Source: Curtobacterium flaccumfaciens (lineage in GTDB: Bacteria; Actinomycetota; Actinomycetes; Actinomycetales; Microbacteriaceae). From it: a DNA stretch of 64,000 bases. The translations under genes and the position numbers were made by a program. The notes beneath the pieces are model-generated. The model saw only the letters and a program-made list of their open reading frames with translations. It had not been told where the DNA came from and ran no database searches. Within the stretch, counting starts at the first letter, position 1. Each line of letters begins with the position of its first letter. This document shows positions 51,633 through 60,326 of this stretch, in pieces. The stretch is from the NCBI GenBank assembly GCA_029689965.1, contig CP121450.1, positions 2,976,001-3,040,000 of the forward strand, read 5' to 3'.

Positions 51633-51746
51633 GTCCGGTCGGAACGGTGCCGACTCGGACCGGTGCAGCCTCCGGGCTGTCCGGATAACGACACGACGCT
51701 CCGAGCGCGCATCGAAGGGTCCGGCACCCGCCGCTACGATCGGCGG

Positions 51747-52052
51747 GTGCCGGACTCTTCTGCCCACCGACGCTCGAACCTGCAGCTCACCTGGCGCGGC
51801 ACGTTCGGCCGCGTCCGGGTCTTCGCCGACCGGGTGTCCGCGGAGACGAGCTTCGAGCGGGATGCGCTCGCGCAGGTGCCCATGGACGCCGTCCACGGGT
51901 GGCGGATCGAGCCGTGCGACTTCGACGCGGTGTGCGTCGAGTTCGTGACGGCCGACGAGACCTACCGGGTACTGCTCGACACCTCGGACGAGCGGGTCGC
52001 CGGGCTGGCGCTGCGCCGGGCGCTCGGCACGCCGCTCCCCGCTGCCACCTGA
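51747..52052 (+). CDS. Conserved-looking hypothetical protein (101 aa)
   Basis: The GTG at 51747 lies 6 bp after the -10 box TACGAT, so a leaderless start is chosen over the longer in-frame GTG at 51663. The protein is mostly beta strands by pattern (LTWRGTFGRVRVFADRVSAE, GWRIEPCDFDAVCVEFVTADETYRVLL) with an acidic C-terminal helix. No motif is recognised; it may be a PH-like or small beta domain. The start codon is inside a 13-bp inverted repeat (51721-51733 with 51741-51753). Confidence 0.55.
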   Translation: MPDSSAHRRSNLQLTWRGTFGRVRVFADRVSAETSFERDALAQVPMDAVHGWRIEPCDFDAVCVEFVTADETYRVLLDTSDERVAGLALRRALGTPLPAAT

Positions 52053-52065
52053 CCCGGTCGGTCGC

Positions 52066-52990
52066 TCACGGCCACGCCGGGTGTGCGGTGCCGTCCGCGA
52101 GCCGGCGCTCCCAGACGCCGTCGAGGTCGGCGATCTGCTCCGCGTCGAGCCCGACCGACCCGACGGCGACGTTCTCGGCGAGGTGCTCGGTGCTCGACGT
52201 GCCGGGGATGAGCAGGACGTCCGGTGCGTGCGACAGCAGCCAGGCGAGCCCGAGCTGCGCCGCGGTGACGCCGAGGTCGGCGGCGATCCGCAGGGCGACC
52301 GGCTCGTCGGCGACCTTGGGCAGTCCGGGGAACGCGCCGCCGAGGGGAAGTACGGCACCCAGGCGATGCCGTTCTGCACGCACACGTCCAGCAGTGCCTC
52401 GTGCTCGCGGGCCACGAGCGAGTAGGCGTTCTGCACGCAGACGATCCCCGCGCCGAGCCCGCGCTCAAGCACCTCGCCCGACACCGCACTGAGTCCGATG
52501 CCACCGATGAGCCCTTCGTCCCGCATGGCCGTCATCTCGGCGAGCTGGTCGTCCAGGTCGACGAGCTGCTCCCCTCGGCGAGCAGGCCCGGCCCGATGTC
52601 GGCGCGTCGGAGGTTCACCACGTCGATCCGGTCGCGGCCGAGGCTGCGCAGGTTCGCGTGCACCTGCTCCCGGAGCTGCTCCGGTCGCTGTGCCAGGGCG
52701 AGCGGGACCGGCGCGTCGACCCGCACCGCGCCGACCTTGCTGACGACCACGACGTCGTCGGACCTGCCGAACGCCCGCCGGATCACGTCGTTCGCGACCC
52801 CGTCGCCGTAGAAGTCGGCCGTGTCGACGTGATCCACGCCGAGTGCACGGGCGCGGTGCAGCAGCGCCACGCCGGCGTGCCGGTCGTCGGCGAACCGTTC
52901 GAGGGCCATCGCGCCGTACCCGATCCGGGCGACGGTGCGCCCGCCGAGGTCGTACGCGCCACCCGGGCGCTGGGTCTCGTTCTCCTGCAT
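52066..52990 (-). CDS. Aldo/keto reductase; frame broken
   Basis: About 308 residues. NADPH-dependent carbonyl reductase of the AKR superfamily (TIM barrel). VARIGYGAMALERFADDR opens the barrel; the catalytic tetrad shows in DHVDTADFYGDGVANDVIRRAF (Asp, Tyr) and VVVSKVGAV (Lys). The C-terminus has WLLSHAPDVLLIPGTSSTEHLAENVAV, the NADPH-binding segment. The ATG at 52990 has GGAG 6 bp upstream. Missing bases lie near 52570 and 52345. Divergent from, and probably repressed by, the adjacent TetR regulator. Confidence 0.87.
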
Positions 52991-53002
52991 GGGCATCTCC
53001 GG

Positions 53003-53060
53003 TAGTGTCGCCTGAAGCGGAGGAACCTCCGCTTCACCGACACTAACCGGAGGTGCCTCC
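53003..53060. promoter_or_regulatory. Symmetrical divergent promoter/operator for the AKR and TetR genes
   Basis: A perfect dyad GAAGCGGAGG-AA-CCTCCGCTTC (53014-53035) sits inside a longer one whose outer arms are AGTGTCG and CGACACT. Both outer arms read TAGTGT on opposite strands, so they can serve as the -10 boxes of the two divergent genes. A second, shorter dyad GGAGG-TG-CCTCC (53049-53060) overlaps the TetR gene's ribosome site. The layout is that of a TetR autoregulator. Confidence 0.65.
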
Positions 53061-53063
53061 ACT

Positions 53064-53677
53064 TTGTCCAGCGAGGCGACGCTGCCCAGTGACCCGAAGT
53101 CCGTCCAACGACGCCCCGAGCCGATGCCGCGCGCAACCGGCAGCGAATCGTCGACGCAGCCCGGGCGGCCTTCACCGTCGACGGCGAGGACACGTCACTC
53201 GAGGGGATCGCCCGCTCCGCCGGGGTCGGCATCGGGACGCTGTACCGGAACTTCCCGGCGCGGGAGGACCTGGTCGCCGCCGTGTACCAGGTCGAGCTCG
53301 ACGCGGCACTGTCGGTCGTGGACGACCTCCTCGCGGCGCCCGGCAGGACGGCCGCGGGGGCCCTCCGCGCCTTCACCGGCCGGTACGCCGCGTTCGTCGC
53401 GACGAAGCGCGGGCTCGCGGAGACCGTTCGAGCCGGCGCGCTGCGGGGCGCGGCACGGTCCGCGGGGACGCGGGAGCGGGTGAACGCCGCCGTGCAGCGG
53501 TTCCTCGACGCCGGTGCCGCCGACGGCTCGCTCCGGGGCGGCCTGCTCGCGGACGACGTCACCGCCGCCCTCGTGGGCATCCTGCTGTCGACGCGCGACG
53601 TACACGATCCCGAGCAGACCGACCGTCTGCTCGACATCCTGTCGGCCGGGCTCAGTCGGCCGGCGCGAACTGCGTGA
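53064..53677 (+). CDS. TetR-family transcriptional regulator; frame broken once
   Basis: About 204 residues. The helix-turn-helix is ARNRQRIVDAARAAFTVDGEDTSLEGIARSAGVGIGTLYRNFPAREDLVAAVY, a canonical TetR N-terminus; the rest is an all-helical ligand domain. The TTG start at 53064 follows GGAGG. One base is missing near 53125. The gene ends 26 bp inside the convergent VOC gene. It likely represses itself and the divergent aldo/keto reductase through the dyads between them; the inducer is unknown. Confidence 0.87.
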
Positions 53678-54485
53678 CGCGGAACGTCGCACCCTGCGGG
53701 TCCTCGAGCTCGGCCGCGCGGGTCCAGTAGCCCTCCCAGGTGCCGAGCACCCGCCCGCCGAGACGGTCGACCAGCGCCGCCGCGTCGTCCCGGTCGGCCA
53801 CGCTGAACGAGACGTGCCAGTCGTCCGGACCGGCATCGAGTCGCGCAAGCGCGCCGACGACGTCGGCGAAGCCCTCGGGCGCACCGACCTGGCGCTCCCG
53901 GATGTCCGGGTCCGAGGTCGCTGCGAGGTGGTCACCGTAGCCCGGCAGCCGGACCATCGCGCTCGGCCCCTCCTGCATGTCCGACACCTGCCACCCGAAC
54001 AGCCGCTCGTAGAACGAGAACGCCCGCTCCGGCTCGGTCGAGCGGAGATCGCTGAAGACCCATCCGCCCGGGGCGTTGATGTGCTGGGCGCCGAGCCGGG
54101 CCCGAGCCTGCCAGAGCCCGAACGCGGCGCCACGGGGATCGACGCAGTCGACGCTGCGCCCAGCGGCTCCCCCGGGCCCGGCGTCCTCGGGCGCACCGGC
54201 GATCCCGCCGAGCTCGACGACCCGTGCGGCCACGGCATCGGCGTCGTCGACGGCGACGTACGTCGTCCACGATGCCGGGTCGTCGCTCGACGCGACGGCA
54301 CCGACCTCGCGCCCGCCGACGCTGGCGATGCGGTAGGAGCCGGGCGCGCCGGGCGGCAACCGCTCCTCGAAGTCCCAGCCGAACAGGGCGCCGTAGAACG
54401 CCTGGGCGGCGTCCGGGTCGGGCTGACGGGCCTCGATCCAGCTCGGGACGCCCTGCGGGTAGGTGCGCGGGGTCTGGTCGGTCAT
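53652..54485 (-). CDS. VOC (glyoxalase/bleomycin-resistance) superfamily protein, two-domain
   Basis: Intact, 277 residues. Two consecutive VOC modules: PSWIEARQPDPDAAQAFYGALFGWDFEERL, and after residue ~130 WVFSDLRSTEPERAFSFYERLFGWQVSDM. Each has the family's beta-alpha-beta-beta-beta pattern and ends with a GxxF segment (DPRGAAFGLWQ; DPQGATFRVTQF). These proteins resemble the 27-kDa hydroxylase-like antigens of actinobacteria. The function is unknown. It is convergent with the TetR gene with 26 bp of overlap. Confidence 0.83.
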   Translation of the reverse strand: MTDQTPRTYPQGVPSWIEARQPDPDAAQAFYGALFGWDFEERLPPGAPGSYRIASVGGREVGAVASSDDPASWTTYVAVDDADAVAARVVELGGIAGAPEDAGPGGAAGRSVDCVDPRGAAFGLWQARARLGAQHINAPGGWVFSDLRSTEPERAFSFYERLFGWQVSDMQEGPSAMVRLPGYGDHLAATSDPDIRERQVGAPEGFADVVGALARLDAGPDDWHVSFSVADRDDAAALVDRLGGRVLGTWEGYWTRAAELEDPQGATFRVTQFAPAD

Positions 54486-54567
54486 GGGGTGCCTCCCGGT
54501 TCCGCCGGCTGTCGGCCGGATGCCCAGGTCTACCGCTCGCCACCGACGCGGGCACGGCCTCGAGCGG

Positions 54568-55218
54568 TCAGTCGTCGTCGTGGTCGACGCGGTCGGTGAC
54601 GACCTCGCCCGAGCCGGCGTCGATGCGGACGCTGTGCTTCGTCCCGGCGGTGTCGCGGACGTCGCCCTCCCACACGACCTTCCCGAGGTGGTCGTCCAGG
54701 CCGAGCTCGGTGATGGTCCCGGCGTGCAGGTCCTCGAACTTCCGAGCCGCGTCGCCGACGCCCAGGTCGGCCGCGGCGACGAAGCGTTCGCTCTCGGTAC
54801 GGTCGTCCGCGTCCGAGGTCTTGGTGCGCGGCGAGCCGGACACCGAGGTACCGGCCGCGTCGGTGTGCACCTCGTGCTCGGTGCCGCCCTCCGTGACGAC
54901 CAGGACCTCGTACGCGGAGCCGTTCCGCTCCTGCTCGACGGAGATCACGGTGCCGGAACCGACGGCCTCCCGCGCGGTGCCGACCGCGGCGCGGAGGGCG
55001 TCGTTCGCGGTGGCGGACGCCGACGTCGCGGTCGCCGACGCCGAGCCGGCCGCGGTGGACGACGAACCCGACTGCTCGGCGGACGCACCCGACTGCCCCG
55101 ACTGCCCGGTGGAGCACCCGGCGAGGGCGAGCGATGCCACGAGCGGCAGGGCTGCGAGGCCGGCGAGTCGGCGGCCGGAGCGCACGGAGGGGGTGGTGTC
55201 GTTGCGGGGTGAGTTCAT
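54568..55218 (-). CDS. PepSY-domain lipoprotein
   Basis: Intact, 216 residues. The lipobox is LAGC after a hydrophobic signal (LAALPLVASLALAGC), followed by a Ser/Gly/Ala linker. Two ~70-residue PepSY-like repeats: the first contains AVGSGTVISVEQERNGSAYEVLVVTEGG, the second KFEDLHAGTITELGLDDHLGKVVWEGDV. PepSY proteins often inhibit proteases or modulate histidine kinases in the envelope. It is the third gene after the response regulator and kinase, 48 bp past the kinase, so it probably belongs to their regulon or modulates the sensor. Confidence 0.82.
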   Translation of the reverse strand: MNSPRNDTTPSVRSGRRLAGLAALPLVASLALAGCSTGQSGQSGASAEQSGSSSTAAGSASATATSASATANDALRAAVGTAREAVGSGTVISVEQERNGSAYEVLVVTEGGTEHEVHTDAAGTSVSGSPRTKTSDADDRTESERFVAAADLGVGDAARKFEDLHAGTITELGLDDHLGKVVWEGDVRDTAGTKHSVRIDAGSGEVVTDRVDHDDD

Positions 55219-55266
55219 ACCGTCAGCGTGGCGACGGGGTGCTGAAGCCGACCTGAAGCGACCTGT

Positions 55267-56609
55267 TCAGTCACCGAGTGCGAGGCGGACGACGAACCGG
55301 GCGCCACCGAGCGGTGAGTCAGTCACGAGCACCGCGCCGCCGTGCGCCCGGACCGCGTCCCGCACGATGGCGAGCCCCAGGCCCGCGCCGCCGGCATCAC
55401 GACTGCGGGCCTCGTCGAGCCGGACGAACCGTTCGAACACGCGGTCACGCTCGTCCGGCGGCACCCCTGCACCGTCGTCGTCCACCGTGAGGACAGCCGT
55501 ACCGCCGTCGTCGGCGAGCGCCACGAGCACGCGGGTCCTGGCGTGCCGCACCGCGTTGTCGACGAGGTTGCGGACCACGGCGGCGAGCACGCGCTCGTTC
55601 CCCAGCACGCGGACCGGGCCGATCCCGGAGCCGTCGACGTGCACGACACCGTCCGGCGGGGCGAGGGTCCGTGCGCGGGCGACGGCGTCGAACGCCAGGT
55701 CGTCGAGGTCCACCGGGCGTCGTCCGCCGATGCCGCCCTCGTCGAGGCGCGAGAGCTCCAGCAGCGCGGTGACGAGGTCCTGCAGCCGGAGCGCCTCGGA
55801 CCGCACCACGTCGGCGAGCTCGGCGACGTCGGTCCGTTCGGGGTGCGCCGCGGCGACCTCGGCGTGCTGCCGGATCGTGGCGATCGGCGAGCGCAGTTCG
55901 TGGGAGGCGTCGGACACGAACCGCCGCTGTCCCTCGGCTGCGCTGTCGAGCCGGTCGAGCATGGCGTTCATCGTGTCCGCGAGCCGGGCGATCTCGTCCG
56001 CGGAGTCCGGCACGTCGACGCGGGCGTCCGGCCGGGCAGCGCGGATCGCCTCGACCTCGTTCCGCATGCGTTCGACGGGTCGGAGCGACCGCCCGGTGAC
56101 GGCCCAGGCCACGAGTCCCATCACGAGTACGAGAGCCGGCACCCCCGCGGCGAGCAGCACCACGGCGGCGCCGACGGCCGCGTCGGCCTGCTCGAGCGAG
56201 ACGCCGTAGACGAGGGTGGCCTCGCCGCCGCCGGGCAGGTCCACGTCGTCGGCGACGAGCAGCCACCGCTCCCCGTCGTGCGACCAGCGGGACTCGTCGT
56301 CGGTGGGGAGCGCCGGCGGGTCCGCGTCGTCGCCGTGCGCGAGGACCGAGCCGTCGTCCCCGACGACCTGCACGAGCACGTCCTTGTAGCCGCTGACCAC
56401 GTCGGCACCGTCGGCCTCGACCCGGGCGGACGCCTGCTCGAGCCCGGACTCAGCCGCGGTGCGCACGCCGTCGAGGAGCACGAGCCGCAGGACCGCCACG
56501 AACGCCGTGGCACCGACCAGCAGTGCGGCGAGCACCACCACGACCGCGCCGAGCGTCGTGCGTGCCCGGACGGACCGGAAAGGTCGCGGGGATCGGGAGC
56601 GTCAACCAC
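55267..56609 (-). CDS. Sensor histidine kinase; frame broken near the N-terminus
   Basis: About 447 residues. Two membrane segments (VVVLAALLVGATAFVAVLRLVLL and VVLLAAGVPALVLVMGLVAWAV) flank a ~110-residue extracytoplasmic sensor, followed by a HAMP linker. H-box SDASHELRSPIATIRQHAEVA, N-box RNLVDNAVRHA, and G-boxes DDDGAGVPPDERDRVF and GAGLGLAIVRDAV are complete. The GTG at 56609 overlaps the regulator's stop but needs one base gained near 56570; a start at 56541 would lose the N-terminus. Signal unknown. The partner regulator is directly upstream. Confidence 0.88.
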
Positions 56610-57278
56610 CGTCGGCCGCCAGCCGGTACCCGGCACCGCGCACGGTCTCGATCGCCGCTCGCCCGAAGGGCCGGTCGACCTTCCGCCGCAGGTGCCCGAC
56701 GTACACCTCCACGATGTTCGGGTCGCCGTCGAAGTCGACGTCCCACACGTTCTCGATGACGTCACGCTTCGAGCAGACCTCGCCCGCACGGCGGGCCAGG
56801 AACTCGAGCACCGCGAACTCCCGGCTGGTCAGGTCGATGGGCGCCCCGGCGCGGCTCGCCGTCCGGGCGGCCGGGTCGACGACCAGGTCGCCGAGGGTCA
56901 GGACCGCCGGCCGCTCCCGTGCGCCGCGGCGTACCAGGGCACGGAGGCGCGCGACCAGGACGGGTGCGAGAACGGCTTGGTGACGTAGTCGTCGGCCCCC
57001 GCGTCGAGGGCCTCGACCTGGTCCCAGTCACCGTCCTTCGCCGTCAGCATGAGCACGGGCGTCCAGTCGCCGTCGGCCCGGAGCTGCGCACAGACGGCCC
57101 ATCCGCTGAGTCCGGGCATCATGAGGTCGAGGACGATCGCGTCGTAGCCGAACTCGCGTGCGTACCACAGCCCGTCGGTGCCGTCGTGGGCGACGTCGAC
57201 CGCCCAGCCCTCGGCCTCGAGGCCGCGGCGGACGCCGTCGGCGAGCCGGACCTCGTCGTCGACCACCAGTACGCGCAT
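56602..57278 (-). CDS. OmpR/PhoB-type response regulator; frame broken once
   Basis: About 225 residues. Receiver domain: MRVLVVDDEVRLADGVRRGLEA (acidic pocket), phospho-Asp in DAIVLDLMMPGLSG, TAKDGDWDQ and the Lys in DDYVTKPF. The winged-helix DNA-binding domain contains DLTSREFAVLEFLARRAGEVCSKRDVIENVW and YVGHLRRKVDRPF. The missing base near 56965 joins the two. The ATG at 57278 is 6 bp after CAGGAT, leaderless. Operon with the kinase (8-bp overlap) and PepSY lipoprotein. Confidence 0.9.
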
Positions 57279-57339
57279 GCGACGATCCTGCCGCGTCCCG
57301 CTGAAGCGGCCCTGAAGCGCCGTGTACGCGACCACCGGG

Positions 57340-57383
57340 CGGACTGGAGGCGCGGGGCGGGCCCGTCCATCGCCTCCAGTCCG
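57340..57383 (-). terminator. Hairpin at the end of the TetR gene
   Basis: Outer arms CGGACTGGAGGCG and CGCCTCCAGTCCG (13 bp, 57340-57352 and 57371-57383) with an imperfect GC inner part, ending one base before the TetR stop codon. Same style as the 60254 palindrome (shared GGACTGGAGGC arm). Confidence 0.7.
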
Positions 57384-57984
57384 TCAGCCGGTCGCGTCCA
57401 GGGCCGCGACGATCGCGACGGCGCTGCGCACCAGCAGGGCCGTGAGGTCCGCTGCGGACCCCTCGTCCCGGGGCTGCACCTCGTCGAGCATCTCCTCGAC
57501 GAACGCGACCCACGAGCGCAGGGCGCTCCGCAGCAGAGCGCGGTCGTCGTGTCCGAGGCTCGAGGAAGACCACGATCGCCCGACGGGCGTTCTCGTCGCG
57601 CGCCTCGTCGATGAGCGCACGCACCTCGGCGTCTCCGGCCGAGGCACCGCGGACGAGCGCGTGGAACGTGCCGCGGTGCTCGGCCACGAACGCGACGAAC
57701 CGGCGGAGGGTGTCCTCCAGCCGGGCGAGGGGCTCGAGTTCCGCCCGCGGCTCGGTCGCGTGCAGCATCGCGTCGCGGGCGGTGCGGACGATCGCCTCGT
57801 GCAGGCCCTGCTTCGTGCCGAAGTAGTGGAAGAGCAACCCGCGGGAGACGCCCGCGTCGGCGGCGAGCCGGTCGATCGTGATGTCCTCGAGGGGTTCGTC
57901 CACGAGGGTCGCGACCCCGAGGGCGACGAGCTGCGCGCGGCGTTCCTCGGAGCTGAGGCGTGAGCGCTGGCGGTCGTCGGGCAC
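57384..57984 (-). CDS. TetR-family regulator of the DUF6230/DUF6114 cluster; one extra base
   Basis: About 199 residues. LSSEERRAQLVALGVATLVDEPLEDITIDRLAADAGVSRGLLFHYFGTKQGLHEAIV is a TetR HTH. An extra C near 57560 breaks the frame before LGHDDRALLRSALRSWVAFV. The GTG at 57984 lies 6 bp after TAGGCT, leaderless. It is divergent from the DUF6230 gene, and the GTTGAC-N5-GTCAAC dyad (58036-58052) lies between them. The pairing of a TetR gene with DUF6230/DUF6114 is seen in other actinobacteria. Confidence 0.85.
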
Positions 57985-58035
57985 GACTCGAGCCTACCGA
58001 CGGGCGATGCCCGTCCCCGAACAGGGCACGTTCCT

Positions 58036-58066
58036 GTTGACCATCAGTCAACAAGGGGTCTAGCGT
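58036..58066 (+). promoter_or_regulatory. Promoter and TetR-type operator of the DUF6230 operon
   Basis: The perfect dyad GTTGAC-CATCA-GTCAAC (58036-58052) overlaps the -35 box TTGACC (58037-58042); an 18-bp spacer leads to the -10 box TAGCGT (58061-58066). A bound repressor would block the -35. The neighbouring divergent TetR gene is the obvious candidate. Confidence 0.7.
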
Positions 58067-58109
58067 GGTGCGCGGTCGCGACAGAGGGGTCGCGACACGA
58101 GGAGGAACG

Positions 58110-58705
58110 ATGCAGTTCACCAGGCTCACCCGGTCGCACGCCGGCCGGATCACACTCGCCGCCGTACCCGTCGGCGTCCTCACCGCGATCGCCTTCGGCG
58201 GCGTCGCGCAGGGAGCGGTCCCGGTCTCGTTCTCGATCTCCGGCCAGCAGTTCCAGATCAGCGCGGACAAGCTCGACGGGCAGCAGTTCTCGCAGTACGC
58301 GGGCGTCGCGAAGGACACCGCGGGCAACGAGCGCCAGGTCGCGATCGCCAACATCGGGTCGGCCACGCTCGCGAACCTCTGCCAGTCCGTCACGACCGAC
58401 ACACCGATGGGGAAGGTCGGCGTGATGATCACGGCCGGTGGCGGCAAGACCCCCGCATCGGCGAAGGACCTGCAGATCGGCATGACGGACCTCAAGGGCG
58501 ACGCCGAGTTCCACGACATCCGGATCGGGGTCGACGCCTCGACGGTGAACGGTGACCAGAAGGGCAGCGCCGGGACTTCGCGCAGGACGCCGACTCGCTG
58601 ACCATCGACGGCGTGCAGCAGACCGCGTGGTCGACGACCGCCGGGACGTTCACGCTCACGGGCATGCACCTGCAGCTCACGGACGGCTCGAAAAGCTGCT
58701 TCTGA
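58110..58705 (+). CDS. DUF6230 family secreted/membrane-anchored protein; frame broken once
   Basis: About 198 residues. GAGGAGG lies 5 bp before the ATG at 58110. The N-terminal hydrophobic segment (ITLAAVPVGVLTAIAFGGVAQGAVPVSFSISG) followed by QFQISADKLDG is the recognisable DUF6230 opening. The missing G near 58573 restores DFAQDADSLTIDGVQQTAWSTTAGTFTL. Function is unknown; some Streptomyces copies are called cholesterol esterase without proof. It overlaps the DUF6114 gene by one base, as is usual for this pair. Confidence 0.8.
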
Positions 58706-59154
58706 TGAGCGCGCACGCCGTCGCATCGACCTCCCCGTGGTCGCGGTTCCGGACGTGGGCCCGCGACCGTCCGTTCACCGGCGGTCTCCTCGTGGTGCTC
58801 GGCGGGGTGGAGCTGTTCTTCTCGGGGCAGCTTCGACCTGGGGAACATCCGCCTGCAGTTCGGCGTGGAGGGGCTCCAGGCCACCGTCATCCCGCTCGCG
58901 CTCGTCGTGCTCGGGGTGCTGGCGGTCTGCTCCCCCGCGCAGCGTCTGTTCTACGGCATCGTGGCGCTCGCGCTGGCGGTGTACTCCCTCATCGGGGTCA
59001 ACCTGGCGGATTCGTCCTCGGGATGCTCCTGTCCGCGGTCGGCGGCGTGCTCGTCGTGGCGTGGATGCCTCGCTCGGCGCCGAGCGCGGTGGACGACGAC
59101 CATGGCAGCGCGCCGCGAGACGGCACCGCGACGTCAGACGGCACCGCGACGTGA
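58705..59154 (+). CDS. DUF6114 family membrane protein; frame broken twice
   Basis: About 149 residues with four hydrophobic segments (FTGGLLVVLGGVELFFSGQ, LQATVIPLALVVLGVLAVCSP, LFYGIVALALAVYSLIGVNLGGF and VLGMLLSAVGGVLVVAWMP), the DUF6114 layout. An extra base near 58838 and a missing one near 59010 split it. The tail repeats GSAPRDGTATSDGTAT. It follows DUF6230 (TGATG overlap) and its TGA overlaps the GTG of the next gene, so all three are translationally coupled. Confidence 0.8.
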   Translation: MSAHAVASTSPWSRFRTWARDRPFTGGLLVVLGGVELFFSGQLRPGEHPPAVRRGGAPGHRHPARARRARGAGGLLPRAASVLRHRGARAGGVLPHRGQPGGFVLGMLLSAVGGVLVVAWMPRSAPSAVDDDHGSAPRDGTATSDGTAT

Positions 59155-60052
59155 GTCAGCACCGCGGCTCGGGGCGGCGTCGGCGTACTGCGCTCGGGGC
59201 GGGCGCCGTGCTCGTCGTCGCCGGCGCGCTGTCGGTCACCGGCGGCACGAGCGCCTCGGCGGCCGGGTTCTGCATCCCGCTGCTCATGGACTGCTCGTCG
59301 CCCTCGTCGACGCCGTCGGGCACGTCGTCGCCGACCCCGAGCGGGTCCGACGACTCCGGTTCGGCGCCGTCACCCTCGTCCGGTTCGGGCGGTTCGGGCG
59401 GTTCGGGCGGTTCGGGCGGTTCGGCGGTTCGTCCGGTTCGTCCGGTTCGTCCGGTTCGTCCGGTTCGTCCGGTTCGTCCGATCCGGACGCCACAGCCCCG
59501 TCGTCGCCGGGTTCCGGGACGGATTCGGGTTCCGGCCCGTCGTCCGGCGACGACGGCGCCGATGCCGACAGCGCACACTCCGGGTCCGACACGCCAGACC
59601 CGGAGTGGGGACCGGCGACCCCCGACGACACGACGGTGTTCACACAGCCGTCGGCGCAGCTGAGCAGCTCGTCGATCGAGATCGGCGGACTGTCCGGGCT
59701 CGCACTCGTGCAGGTCCCGCTCGCCGACGGATCGGAGATCACCGCGATCCGGCTCAGTGCGGACCGGGTCGCGATGGACGACTTCACGCTCGACGTCCGC
59801 GGCGAGTCGAACGGCACCTCCGCGGTGACGACGGACGCCAGGATGGAGCTCCGCGGGCACGTCGAGGTGTACCTCAACTCGGTCACCGCCGAACTGCCGG
59901 GAGGAAAGCACCTCACGCTCGGCGCCGACACCCCGCCGCCGGGCGGCGAGCTGCCGACCACGTGGGCGCGGGTCGACCTCGGACTCGTGGGCGCCACCGC
60001 CGACGGGATCACGCACACCGGCTCCGACCTGCGGATCCGCCCCGGCTCCTGA
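59151..60052 (+). CDS. Secreted Ser/Gly-linker protein, third gene of the DUF6230 cluster; frame broken once
   Basis: About 300 residues. A signal peptide (ALGAGAVLVVAGALSVTGGTSASAAG) precedes FCIPLLMDCSS with two cysteines, then a ~110-residue low-complexity Ser/Gly/Pro/Asp linker built on 9-bp repeats (59382-59480), where one missing base near 59420 breaks the frame. The C-terminal ~140 residues (IEIGGLSGLALVQVPLADGSEITAIRLSADRVAMDDFTLDV, MELRGHVEVYLNSVTAEL) form a beta-rich domain similar in pattern to the DUF6230 body. A surface or cell-envelope lipid- or glycan-linked role is possible but not shown. Confidence 0.65.
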
Positions 60053-60060
60053 TCGATCCG

Positions 60061-60218
60061 CGCGTAGCGAGCAGAATCGCGCGTAGCGAGCAGAATCGCG
60101 CGTAGCGAGCAGAATCGCGCGTAGCGAGCAGAATCGCGCGTAGCGAGCAGAATCGCGCGTAGGAAGCAGAATCGCGCGTAGCGGGTCGGAAGTTTCGACA
60201 CCCTACGCGCGATTCTGC
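60061..60218. repeat. 19-bp tandem array closed by an inverted copy
   Basis: Six head-to-tail copies of CGCGTAGCGAGCAGAATCG (60061-60174; the sixth differs at two bases), a partial seventh, a 21-bp spacer and then an inverted 16-bp copy (60203-60218) that pairs with 60166-60181. It begins 8 bp after the stop of the secreted-protein gene. There are no spacers between units, so it is not a CRISPR array. Confidence 0.95.
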
Positions 60219-60253
60219 ATGCCAGGTCGGTTGCGGTGGGTGCGGTGGGCAGG

Positions 60254-60307
60254 AACGTCGGACTGGAGGCGCGGGGCGGGGCCGCGCCGAGCCTCCAGTC
60301 CGACGTT
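60254..60307 (-). terminator. 17-bp-arm palindrome after the SCO4848 gene
   Basis: Arms AACGTCGGACTGGAGGC (60254-60270) and GCCTCCAGTCCGACGTT (60291-60307) around a GC-rich 20-nt loop, about 20 bp past the stop at 60327. It shares the GGACTGGAGGC arm with the 57340 hairpin. Confidence 0.7.
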
Positions 60308-60326
60308 CGGCTGGGTCGAGAGCCGC

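Noticed and set aside
60061..60218. CRISPR array
   Set aside because: The 19-bp units are head to tail with no unique spacers, and there are no cas genes in the window.
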